DNA of 64,000 nt, taken from the NCBI GenBank assembly GCA_046349515.1, contig JAXMCE010000012.1, positions 1-64,000 on the forward strand. The letters are read 5' to 3'. This DNA comes from JBGPGW01 sp046349515. Lineage in GTDB: Bacteria; Pseudomonadota; Alphaproteobacteria; CADEGL01. The position numbers and the translations under genes are program-made. The notes under the pieces were generated by a model. It had not been told where the DNA came from. It worked only from the letters and a program-made list of their open reading frames with translations, and searched no databases. Every line of letters starts with the position of its first letter. Position 1 is the stretch's first letter. Of the stretch, positions 17,458-25,008 are shown piece by piece.

Positions 17458-18399
17458 CTAGCTCGAGGCGGGCTGGATCTCCGTCGCGCTGGCGATCAGG
17501 CGGTATTTGACTTGGGCCGTCGTTACTTCGCGGAAGTAATTGACGAGGTCGCCCCATGGGTCGTTGATCTGGGCGAGACCCGAGATGAACGCCACGACCG
17601 TGCCGACCTCGGTCTCTCCGTTGATCACGTACCACCCCCCGATGAGCAGCGTGCCGGCGATGCCGAGGTGATAGAGCGCGTTCATGAGGAAGTTCATCGT
17701 GAATTTGAGCCGGAAGATGCGCATGTTGAGGCGAAAGACGCTGGTCACGCGCTGGGCAAACCCGTCTTCGACTTTCGGCGGTCCATCGCCGCTGTTGACG
17801 ATTCCGGTGCCGACGTCGCGCATGACATGGATGCGCGTCCGGGCCGCCTCGTTGATCATGCGCTGCATGACGGGGACGAACACGAGCTGGGGCGAGAACA
17901 AGACGAATGCGACGAGCGCCATCCACGGCTGCAGGTAGACCATGTAGCTGAAGACGCTGATGAGGATGCCGCCCTGGAGAAGGGGCTGGGAGATGCTGAT
18001 GCCAACGAAGCCGCCCACGGGCTCGACTTCCGCGAGGACGATCGCCGTCTCGATACCGTCGAAGCGAGGGCGGTTGGCCTCGTGCGCGATCGTCCGCGCG
18101 CGGGTATGGACGAAATGGCGGAGCGTCAAGGTCGCGTGCTCGCTGACGCGCCCGGCATAGATGTTGAGGCTGCGTTTGACCGCTCCCATGAAGAGGGCGA
18201 TGCCCGCATAGGCCAGGGCCATCATGACGAGCTTCTCCACGTCCTTGTCATGGAGCACGTCGTTGACGATCCGGCGCTGGAGCTCGAGTGGCGCCATGGT
18301 GAGGAGAAACGTGATGACCGAGAGAAGCGAGAGCCAGATCTGGTCGCGTGCACTGACCTGCCAGATGTAGCGATAGATGTTGTGGGGAAGAATTTTCAT
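17458..18399 (-). CDS. ABC transporter transmembrane domain without ATPase domain
   Basis: This 313-residue protein resembles the membrane half of type IV ABC exporters: an N-terminal amphipathic segment, about five to six hydrophobic helices, and the ADIG-like segment FVPVMQRMINEAARTRIH in the intracellular loop. It ends right after the last helices (VAFISGLAQINDP) with no Walker A, signature or Walker B. A full half-transporter would have about 250 more residues. The stop at 17458 is followed by a convergent gene 45 nt away, so there is no room for the ATPase. Either a truncated exporter or a stand-alone membrane domain family. A CBS protein gene precedes it by 136 nt on the same strand. 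Confidence 0.8.
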   Translation of the reverse strand: MKILPHNIYRYIWQVSARDQIWLSLLSVITFLLTMAPLELQRRIVNDVLHDKDVEKLVMMALAYAGIALFMGAVKRSLNIYAGRVSEHATLTLRHFVHTRARTIAHEANRPRFDGIETAIVLAEVEPVGGFVGISISQPLLQGGILISVFSYMVYLQPWMALVAFVLFSPQLVFVPVMQRMINEAARTRIHVMRDVGTGIVNSGDGPPKVEDGFAQRVTSVFRLNMRIFRLKFTMNFLMNALYHLGIAGTLLIGGWYVINGETEVGTVVAFISGLAQINDPWGDLVNYFREVTTAQVKYRLIASATEIQPASS

Positions 18400-18535
18400 G
18401 ACCTTGTCAGGCGGACTTTCGAGGGCAGCCGGATCGGACGAGACGCGGGATCGGGGCAGAGGCGAGACCCCGTGGCCTGGGGTCCCGCCAAGGTATCACC
18501 AGAACCAAGAGATGCGTGTACCCCCGGCGGCCGCC

Positions 18536-18952
18536 TCAGATCCTCTCCCAGATTCCGGTTTCCTCGTCGAGGCGATCCTGCTCGGTGCCCCGGAAATCCC
18601 AGCGCGAGACGATGCCGACAATCTTGCCGTTCTCGACCACCGGCATGTGGCGGTAGCCGCCATCCTGCATGAGCCGGAGGGCCTCGATCGCGGTCTTGCC
18701 CGGGGGCATCGCCTGCGGATGGGGTGTCATGACCTCGGCCAGAGTCGTGTCGTCGCCGGTCTTTCCGTCGGCCAAGACGCGACAGACCGCATCGCGGATC
18801 GTGAAGATGCCGAGGAGGCGGCGGTCCGCGTCAGCCACGAGAACCGCGCCGATGCGGTGCTCGCGCATGAGCTGGCAGGCCTCCCGGACCGTGGCCCGCG
18901 GTGGAAGGACCCTCGGCTCGTGTTTGAGGATGATGTCCGACATTTTTCTCAT
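18536..18952 (-). CDS. Paired CBS domain protein
   Basis: This 138-residue protein consists of two CBS domains (about residues 8-65 and 75-130), which bind adenine nucleotides and report energy state. Typical segments are LMREHRIGAVLVAD and HMPVVENGKIVGIVSRWD. It may start at the ATG at 18952 or at the ATG three codons later. An FNR/FixK-like site lies upstream at 19032-19045, suggesting induction under low oxygen. It precedes the ABC membrane domain gene and may regulate it, but that is inference. Confidence 0.9.
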   Translation of the reverse strand: MRKMSDIILKHEPRVLPPRATVREACQLMREHRIGAVLVADADRRLLGIFTIRDAVCRVLADGKTGDDTTLAEVMTPHPQAMPPGKTAIEALRLMQDGGYRHMPVVENGKIVGIVSRWDFRGTEQDRLDEETGIWERI

Positions 18953-19303
18953 CCTGACCCTGCCCCGCGCACCTGGCGCCGTTCTTCGCGATGGTCCTAT
19001 CCTTTCTTAGGACGAACCGCTCCGACCAAGCTTGATGCAGATCAGTCGTGGCCGGGGAGACGGGCCTGAGTGGCGCTGGAGCCTTGATTCGGCAAGGCTA
19101 TTTCTCGTCAGGGCCGGCGTGCCACCCGCGGGGCCCGCTCTCTTCTCGCGCTCCCGAAAGGCCATGTCGGCTCCCGCTGCCTCCCGCCCGCCGCGCGCGC
19201 CGCATTGCGCCGAAGGCCGAAAAGCGCTTCGATGGCGGCGGAGGCGCGGGTCCCGCCGCGCGGACTTTCGACGTCCTGGCCCAAACAATCCAAAGGTGAT
19301 CCC
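18953..19303. other. Divergent intergenic region between CBS and dppA genes
   Basis: This 351-nt region has no credible gene; the open frames are arginine-rich shadows. It holds the FNR/FixK-like site described at 19032-19045, a small palindrome GTCCTA/TAGGAC (18994-18999 and 19008-19013), and the dppA ribosome binding site AAAGGTG just before 19304. Confidence 0.6.
19032..19045 (-). promoter_or_regulatory. FNR/FixK-like binding site upstream of the CBS gene
   Basis: TTGATGCAGATCAG (read on the minus strand CTGATCTGCATCAA) matches 9 of 10 positions of the TTGAT-N4-ATCAA consensus. Its centre is about 86 nt before the CBS start codon. If centred at -41.5, the predicted -10 hexamer at 19009-19004 reads TAAGAA, a weak but plausible match. 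Confidence 0.5.
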
Positions 19304-20902
19304 ATGTGCCACACGAAACTTCTTCGCTTGGCAGGCCTCGGAGTGGCGTCCCTGCTGATGTGTTCAACCGCGGTGGCCGCCAAGACCATCGTCTATTGTT
19401 CCGAAGGCTCGCCCGAGAACTTCACGCCGGCATTGAACATTACCGGCACGAGCCTCGATGCGGCTCGCCCCGTCTACGACCAGCTCGTCGAGTTCGAGCG
19501 CGGCAGCACGACCGTCGTCCCGGGCCTGGCCGAAAGCTGGACCATCGATCAGGGCGGCACGGTGATCACGTTCAAGCTGCGGAAGGGCGTCAAGTTCCAC
19601 GCCGTGGGCGACTTCAAGCCGACGCGCGACTTCAATGCCGACGACGTGCTGTTTTCCTTCAACCGGCAATGGAAGCCGGACCACCCCTACCACAAGGTTT
19701 CCGGCGGCAAGTACGACTACTTCGCAGACATGGACATGCCCACCTTGCTCAAGGGCATCGACAAGGTCGATGACTACACGGTGCGCATGACGTTGAGCGA
19801 GCCCAACGCGCCCATCCTGGCGAATCTCGCCATGGACTTCAGCACGATCCATTCGGCCGAATACGGCGACTTCCTCCTGAAGCAGGGAAAACCCGAGCTC
19901 ATGGACCAGGTTCCCGTCGGCACGGGGCCGTTTTCCTTCGTCGCCTACCAGAAGGACGCCGTCATCCGCTTCAAGGCCAATCCCGCCTATTGGCGCGGCA
20001 AACCCCAGATCGACGACCTCGTCTACGCCATCACGCCCGATCCGTCTTCGCGCCTCGCCAAGCTCAAGAAGGGCGAGTGTCACGTCATGATCGCGCCGCG
20101 GCCCGCCGATCTCGAGGAGATCAAGAAGGACGCGTCGCTCCAGCTGATGTCCCAGCCGGGCCTGAACGTCGCCTATCTCAGCATGAACACGACGAAGAAG
20201 CCCTTCGATGACAAGCGCGTGCGCCAAGCCATCAATTTGGCGATCGACAAGGGCGCCATCATCAAGGACGTCTATCTGGGCGCGGGGCAGGCGGCGAAAA
20301 ATCCGATTCCGCCGACGATCTGGTCCTACAACGACGCGGTCAAGGACTATACCCACGATCCGGAGAAGGCCAAGGCGCTGCTCAAGGCCGCCGGCGTCGC
20401 GACGCCGCTCGAGATCGATCTCTGGTACATGCCGGTCCAGCGGCCGTACAACCCGAACGCCAAGCGGATTGCCGAGATGATGCAGGCGGATCTCGCCAAG
20501 GTCGGCATCAACGCCAAGCTCGTGACCTACGAGTGGGGCGAGTATCGGAAACGCATGCAGCAGGGCGAGCACATCACGGGTCAGCTCGGCTGGACCGGCG
20601 ACAATGGCGATCCAGACAATTTCTTTTTCCTGCTCGGATGCGCGGCGGCCCGTCCCGGTGGCCAGAATCTCTCCAAATGGTGCAACAAGGAGTTCGACGA
20701 TCGGCTGAACAAGGCCAAGACGCTGTCGGACATCAAGCAGCGCACAAAGCTCTATGAGGAGATGCAGGTGATCGCCAAGGAGGAGGCGCCGTGGGTGACC
20801 ATCGCGCATTCCGTCGTCTACGAGCCCGTGCGGAAGGAAGTCCAGGGTTGGAAGATCTCGCCCTTTGGCCGGCACGAGTTCTACGGCGTCGACGTAAAGT
20901 AG
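19304..20902 (+). CDS. dppA: Dipeptide/haem-type ABC transporter substrate-binding protein
   Basis: This 532-residue periplasmic protein is strongly DppA-like. The signal peptide runs to about AVAA (residue 25) and the mature protein begins KTIVYCSEGSPENF, a DppA hallmark. Further conserved stretches are NPYH-like KPDHPYHKVSGGKYDYF, MAMDFSTIHS-type text, WTGDNGDPDNFFF and VFEPVRKEV-like YEPVRKEVQGWKI. It captures dipeptides (and in some bacteria haem or 5-aminolevulinate) and delivers them to DppBC. The ATG at 19304 follows AAAGGTG. The four transporter genes follow in order. Confidence 0.95.
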   Translation: MCHTKLLRLAGLGVASLLMCSTAVAAKTIVYCSEGSPENFTPALNITGTSLDAARPVYDQLVEFERGSTTVVPGLAESWTIDQGGTVITFKLRKGVKFHAVGDFKPTRDFNADDVLFSFNRQWKPDHPYHKVSGGKYDYFADMDMPTLLKGIDKVDDYTVRMTLSEPNAPILANLAMDFSTIHSAEYGDFLLKQGKPELMDQVPVGTGPFSFVAYQKDAVIRFKANPAYWRGKPQIDDLVYAITPDPSSRLAKLKKGECHVMIAPRPADLEEIKKDASLQLMSQPGLNVAYLSMNTTKKPFDDKRVRQAINLAIDKGAIIKDVYLGAGQAAKNPIPPTIWSYNDAVKDYTHDPEKAKALLKAAGVATPLEIDLWYMPVQRPYNPNAKRIAEMMQADLAKVGINAKLVTYEWGEYRKRMQQGEHITGQLGWTGDNGDPDNFFFLLGCAAARPGGQNLSKWCNKEFDDRLNKAKTLSDIKQRTKLYEEMQVIAKEEAPWVTIAHSVVYEPVRKEVQGWKISPFGRHEFYGVDVK

Positions 20903-20931
20903 CCGTCGCGGTTTGATGGCAGAAGCGCGCA

Positions 20932-20950
20932 GGACGGGTCGCACCCGTCC
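20932..20950 (+). other. Intercistronic hairpin between dppA and dppB
   Basis: GGACGGGT, loop CGC, ACCCGTCC form a perfect 8-bp GC-rich stem 30 nt after the dppA stop. There is no U-run. Such hairpins after the binding-protein gene often stabilise the upstream message or attenuate downstream genes, giving more binding protein than permease. The role here is inferred from position. Confidence 0.6.
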
Positions 20951-20979
20951 CGCCGCTTGCCGTGTGGGGCAGGCCAGCC

Positions 20980-21993
20980 ATGCTGCGGTATATCCTGAAG
21001 CGCGCGGCGTTGACCTTGCCGACGTTCTTCGCGCTCGCTTTTGTCACATTCGTCGCCATCCGCCTCGTGCCGGGCGATCCGGTGGAGGTGCGCACGGGCG
21101 AGCGCGGGATCTCGCCCGAGAGGCTCGCGCAGTTCCGGCATGATCTCGGCCTCGATCAGCCCATCTGGAAGCAGTTCCTCGACTATGTGTGGCAAATCCT
21201 TCACGGCGACTTCGGAACCTCGGTCGTCACGAGCCAGAAGGTCCTCGTCGAATTCCTGACGCTGTTCCCGGCCACGGTCGAGCTTGCGGTCTTCGCCATG
21301 GCCTTCGCCGTCTTGCTCGGCGTTCCCGCAGGCGTCATCGCCGGCATCAAGCGGGGCACGGCCTATGATCATGTGCTCATGGGAACGGCCTTGACCGGAT
21401 ACTCGATGCCTATCTTCTGGTGGGGCCTCTTGCTCATCATGCTGGTGTCGGAGAACCTCGGCCTGACGCCGGTCTCGGGCCGCATCGATCTCATCAAGTA
21501 TTTCGTCCAGCCGGACACCGGCTTCATGCTCATCGACACGGCGATCGCGGGCGAGGGCGGTGCCTTCTGGTCGGCTCTCCACCATCTCATTCTCCCGGCG
21601 ATCGTGCTCGGGACCGTTCCATTGGCGGTCATAGCACGCATGACGCGCTCTTCGATGCTCGAGGTTCTCGGCGAGGACTATGTGCGAACGGCGCGGGCCA
21701 AGGGGCTTTCGGAATACCGCGTGATCGGAGTCCACGCGCTCCGCAACGCGCTCATTCCGGTCGTGACCGTGATCGGGCTCCAAATCGGGACGCTCATGGC
21801 GGGCGCGGTCCTGACCGAGACCATTTTCTCCTGGCCGGGTGTGGGCAAATGGCTGATCGAATCGATCGCGCGCCGCGACTATCCGGCGCTCCAAGGCGGG
21901 ATCATGCTGATCTCGACGGTCGTCATCATCGTCAACCTGATCGTCGACCTTCTCTACGGCACCATCAACCCGCGGATCCGCCATGGCCGTTGA
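20980..21993 (+). CDS. dppB: Dipeptide ABC transporter permease
   Basis: This 337-residue inner-membrane protein has the DppB/OppB pattern: N-terminal LRYILKRAALTLPTFFALAFVTF, six membrane helices, and the EAA loop (DYVRTARAKGLSEYRVIGVHALRNAL) that contacts the ATPase. I chose the ATG at 20980 because the family starts MLRYI; a GTG six codons upstream is possible. It ends 11 nt inside dppC. Confidence 0.94.
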   Translation: MLRYILKRAALTLPTFFALAFVTFVAIRLVPGDPVEVRTGERGISPERLAQFRHDLGLDQPIWKQFLDYVWQILHGDFGTSVVTSQKVLVEFLTLFPATVELAVFAMAFAVLLGVPAGVIAGIKRGTAYDHVLMGTALTGYSMPIFWWGLLLIMLVSENLGLTPVSGRIDLIKYFVQPDTGFMLIDTAIAGEGGAFWSALHHLILPAIVLGTVPLAVIARMTRSSMLEVLGEDYVRTARAKGLSEYRVIGVHALRNALIPVVTVIGLQIGTLMAGAVLTETIFSWPGVGKWLIESIARRDYPALQGGIMLISTVVIIVNLIVDLLYGTINPRIRHGR

Positions 21994-22888
21994 ACTGACC
22001 GTGAGCGATGTCGCGCAGGCCGAGCCGCCCGGCCCGTGGCGCGCCTTCTGGGCCGCCTTTTCGGAGAACAAGGGGGCGGTTGCGGCGCTCATCGTCGTGA
22101 TGATCGTCGTCTCGATGGCGGTTTTCGCCGACGTCATCGCGCCGCACGGGCCGGCGATACAGTTCCGCGATGCCGTGCGCCAGCCGCCGGTTTGGGCCGA
22201 CGGCGGTTCTTGGCGATTCGTGCTTGGGACCGACGATGTCGGGCGCGACGTGCTGTCGCGCGTCATCTACGGAGCGCGTATTTCGCTGTTCATCGGCCTC
22301 AGCGTGGCGTCGGTCTCGATGGTGATCGGCGTCGTGCTCGGGCTCTTGGCCGCGTTCCAGGGTGGCATCGTCGAGACCGCGATCATGCGTACGATGGACC
22401 TCATCATCGCGATTCCGAGCCTCGTGCTCGCGATCCTCATCGTCGCGGTCCTGGGACCGAGTCTGGCCAATACCATCGTCGCCGTGACGGTCGTCTACCT
22501 GCCGCGCTACGTGCGGCTTGTCCGTGCCTCGGCGCTCGCCGAGATGAGCAAGGAATACGTGATGGCGGCGCGCGTGTCGGGAGTCAGGACATTGCGCCTG
22601 ATGTTCGTGACGATCCTGCCCAACTGCCTGGCGCCGCTCATCGTGCAGGCGGCCTTGGGCGTGTCGGACGCGATCCTCGAGGCGGCGGCCCTCGGTTTCC
22701 TTGGGCTCGGCGCCCAGCCGCCGGTGCCGGAGTGGGGCGCCATGGTTGGCGATGGGCGGGAGTTCATCCGGTCCAATCCATGGATCGTGACCGTCCCGGG
22801 GCTCGCCATCCTCATCACGGTCGTCGCGATCAACCTGATGGGCGACGGGTTGCGCGATGCGCTCGATCCCAAGCTGAGGAGGAGCTAA
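21983..22888 (+). CDS. dppC: Dipeptide ABC transporter permease
   Basis: This 301-residue DppC/OppC-type permease has an N-terminal soluble part, a first helix at about residues 35-55, the segment VLGTDDVGRDVLSRVIYGARISL, and the EAA loop EYVMAARVSGVRTLRLMFVTILPN. The C-terminus INLMGDGLRDALDPKLRR is typical. It overlaps dppB by 11 nt and is followed by dppD after 2 nt. Confidence 0.94.
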   Translation: MAVELTVSDVAQAEPPGPWRAFWAAFSENKGAVAALIVVMIVVSMAVFADVIAPHGPAIQFRDAVRQPPVWADGGSWRFVLGTDDVGRDVLSRVIYGARISLFIGLSVASVSMVIGVVLGLLAAFQGGIVETAIMRTMDLIIAIPSLVLAILIVAVLGPSLANTIVAVTVVYLPRYVRLVRASALAEMSKEYVMAARVSGVRTLRLMFVTILPNCLAPLIVQAALGVSDAILEAAALGFLGLGAQPPVPEWGAMVGDGREFIRSNPWIVTVPGLAILITVVAINLMGDGLRDALDPKLRRS

Positions 22889-22890
22889 GC

Positions 22891-23880
22891 GTGCCCATCC
22901 TCGAGGTGCGCAACCTCTCCGTCAGCTTCGCGACCCGCCACGGGCCGTTCAAGGCGGTCGACGGGCTCGACATCACCGTCGAGAAGGAAGAGGTCCTCGG
23001 CATCGTCGGGGAATCCGGATCCGGGAAATCGGTCGCCATGCTGGCGGTCATGGGGCTCCTGCCCTGGTCCGCGACCGTGACCGCCGACGTCATGCGGCTC
23101 GGCCGGCACGATCTCCTCACGATCGACCGCCGTGAACGCCGCTCCATCATCGGGCGGGACGTGACGATGATCTTTCAGGAGCCGATGACCTCGCTCAATC
23201 CATGCTTCACTGTCGGCTTTCAGCTGGGCGAGACCCTGTCGTCTCATATGGGCCTCGATCGCCGGGCGCGGCGGAAGCGAGCGGTCGAGCTTCTGGAGGC
23301 GGTCGGTCTGACCGATCCCGAGCGGCGCTTGGCCGCCTTTCCGCACCAGCTCTCCGGCGGGATGAACCAGCGCGTCATGATCGCGATCGCCATCGCCTGT
23401 CGGCCGGCGCTCCTCATCGCCGATGAGCCCACGACCGCGCTCGATGTGACGATCCAGGCCCAGATCCTGGACCTTCTTCTGCGCTTGAGGCGCGAGACCG
23501 GCATGGGGCTCGTGCTCATCACCCATGACATGGGCGTGGTCGCGGAAACGGCCGACCGCGTCGTCGTGCAATATGCGGGTCAGCCGGCCGAGATGCAGGA
23601 CACGCGCGGTCTCTTTCGCGACCCGCACCATCCCTACACGGCAGCGCTGCTGGCCGCCCTTCCCGAGCGCGCGCGTGGGAAGCGCCTGCAGTCGATTCCA
23701 GGCGTGGTGCCAGGGCAGTTCGATCAGCCGTCCGGCTGCCTCTTTGCGCCGCGGTGCGGGTTCGCGACCGCGCTGTGCGTCGAGCGGGCGCCGGACCGCG
23801 GCCCGGCGGAACTCGGCCGCGCGCGCTGCCACACGCCGCTCATGGCCGGCCGGCCGACGCCGGCGACTGTCGCGCGATGA
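22891..23880 (+). CDS. dppD: Dipeptide ABC transporter ATPase
   Basis: This 329-residue ATPase has Walker A GESGSGKS, a Q-loop region FQEPMTSLNP, signature LSGGMNQR, Walker B LLIADEPT and the switch His in LITHDMG. The C-terminal oligopeptide-transporter domain has the cysteines of GCLFAPRCGFATALC. The start is GTG at 22891 with GAGGAG shortly upstream; the much longer open frame is spurious. Its stop overlaps the dppF start by 4 nt. Confidence 0.94.
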   Translation: MPILEVRNLSVSFATRHGPFKAVDGLDITVEKEEVLGIVGESGSGKSVAMLAVMGLLPWSATVTADVMRLGRHDLLTIDRRERRSIIGRDVTMIFQEPMTSLNPCFTVGFQLGETLSSHMGLDRRARRKRAVELLEAVGLTDPERRLAAFPHQLSGGMNQRVMIAIAIACRPALLIADEPTTALDVTIQAQILDLLLRLRRETGMGLVLITHDMGVVAETADRVVVQYAGQPAEMQDTRGLFRDPHHPYTAALLAALPERARGKRLQSIPGVVPGQFDQPSGCLFAPRCGFATALCVERAPDRGPAELGRARCHTPLMAGRPTPATVAR

Positions 23881-24836
23881 ACGCCATCCTCGAGGCACGC
23901 GATCTCAGTCGCGAGTATCTCGTTGGGCGCGGAATCTTGGCACCTGTCGCGCGGGTGCGGGCGCTCGACGGGGTGTCCTTCGATCTCACACCCGGCCGGA
24001 CACTCGCCGTCGTCGGCGAATCGGGTTGCGGCAAGTCCACACTTGCCCGCCTCATCACCATGATCGAGACGCCGACAACGGGCACGCTTCGGATCGACGG
24101 CGCCGACGTGGCGGCTGCCGATCGGGCAACCCGTCGCAGGCTCCGCCGCAACGTCCAGATGGTGTTCCAGAATCCCTACGGCTCGCTCAATCCGCGCCAG
24201 AAAATCGGCGCCGTGCTCGCCGAGCCGCTTCTCGTGAACACGGACTCGTCTGCGGCGGAATGCCGTGCGGCGGCCCGCGACATGCTCGCGCGCGTCGGAT
24301 TGGGGCCTGAACATGTCGAGCGTTATCCGCACATGTTCTCGGGCGGCCAGCGCCAGCGTATCGCGATCGCGCGCGCCCTCATGCTCCGGCCGAAGATCGT
24401 CGTGCTGGACGAACCCGTCTCGGCGCTCGACGTCTCGATCCGCGCGCAGATTCTCAATCTTTTGACCGAACTCCAGGAGGAATTCGGCCTCACCTATGTC
24501 TTCATCTCCCATGACCTCACGGTGGTTCGACACATCGCGGACGAGGTCATGGTTATCTATCTTGGGCGCGTCGTCGAAAAGGGCAGCCGCGAGACCATTT
24601 TTGCCAATCCTCAACACCCCTACACGCGGGCCCTTCTGTCGGCGACACCGGTTGCGGACCCGGAGGCGCGGCGATTGCGCATGGTTCTCCGCGGCGAGCC
24701 GCCGTCTCCATTCGCTCCGCCCAAGGGATGTCCGTTTCACCCACGCTGTCCCCATGCGATCGAGCATTGCGCGATGGAGCCGCCGCCTTTAGCGGAGAAG
24801 CACGGCCATGACGTGGCGTGCTGGGCGGTGTCCTGA
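23877..24836 (+). CDS. dppF: Dipeptide ABC transporter ATPase
   Basis: This 319-residue ATPase has Walker A GESGCGKS, Q-loop FQNPYGSLNPR, signature FSGGQRQR, Walker B IVVLDEPVSALD and switch His in ISHDL. The C-terminal OppF-type domain has the cysteines CPFHPRCPHAIEHC. It closes the dppABCDF operon and pairs with DppD under the DppBC membrane dimer. No terminator is obvious in the 170 nt after it. Confidence 0.94.
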   Translation: MNAILEARDLSREYLVGRGILAPVARVRALDGVSFDLTPGRTLAVVGESGCGKSTLARLITMIETPTTGTLRIDGADVAAADRATRRRLRRNVQMVFQNPYGSLNPRQKIGAVLAEPLLVNTDSSAAECRAAARDMLARVGLGPEHVERYPHMFSGGQRQRIAIARALMLRPKIVVLDEPVSALDVSIRAQILNLLTELQEEFGLTYVFISHDLTVVRHIADEVMVIYLGRVVEKGSRETIFANPQHPYTRALLSATPVADPEARRLRMVLRGEPPSPFAPPKGCPFHPRCPHAIEHCAMEPPPLAEKHGHDVACWAVS

Positions 24837-25008
24837 GGGGTCGTGGGTGGCCGTCGCGCAATCCGGCGATGGAAGGACGGTCTCGGCGCGATTGTGCGCT
24901 GCCCTTGCGCAGTCATCATGACGCCAGGTTGTCTTGCATTGGCGTCCGGATGTGGGCACGGTAGCGGCGTTCCGCGCCGCCACTGGATGACGTTTCGCCT
25001 AGCGATTC

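Noticed and set aside
20881..22266. 461-codon antisense open frame opposite dppB/dppC
   Set aside because: A shadow of the permease genes; no start signal or domain.
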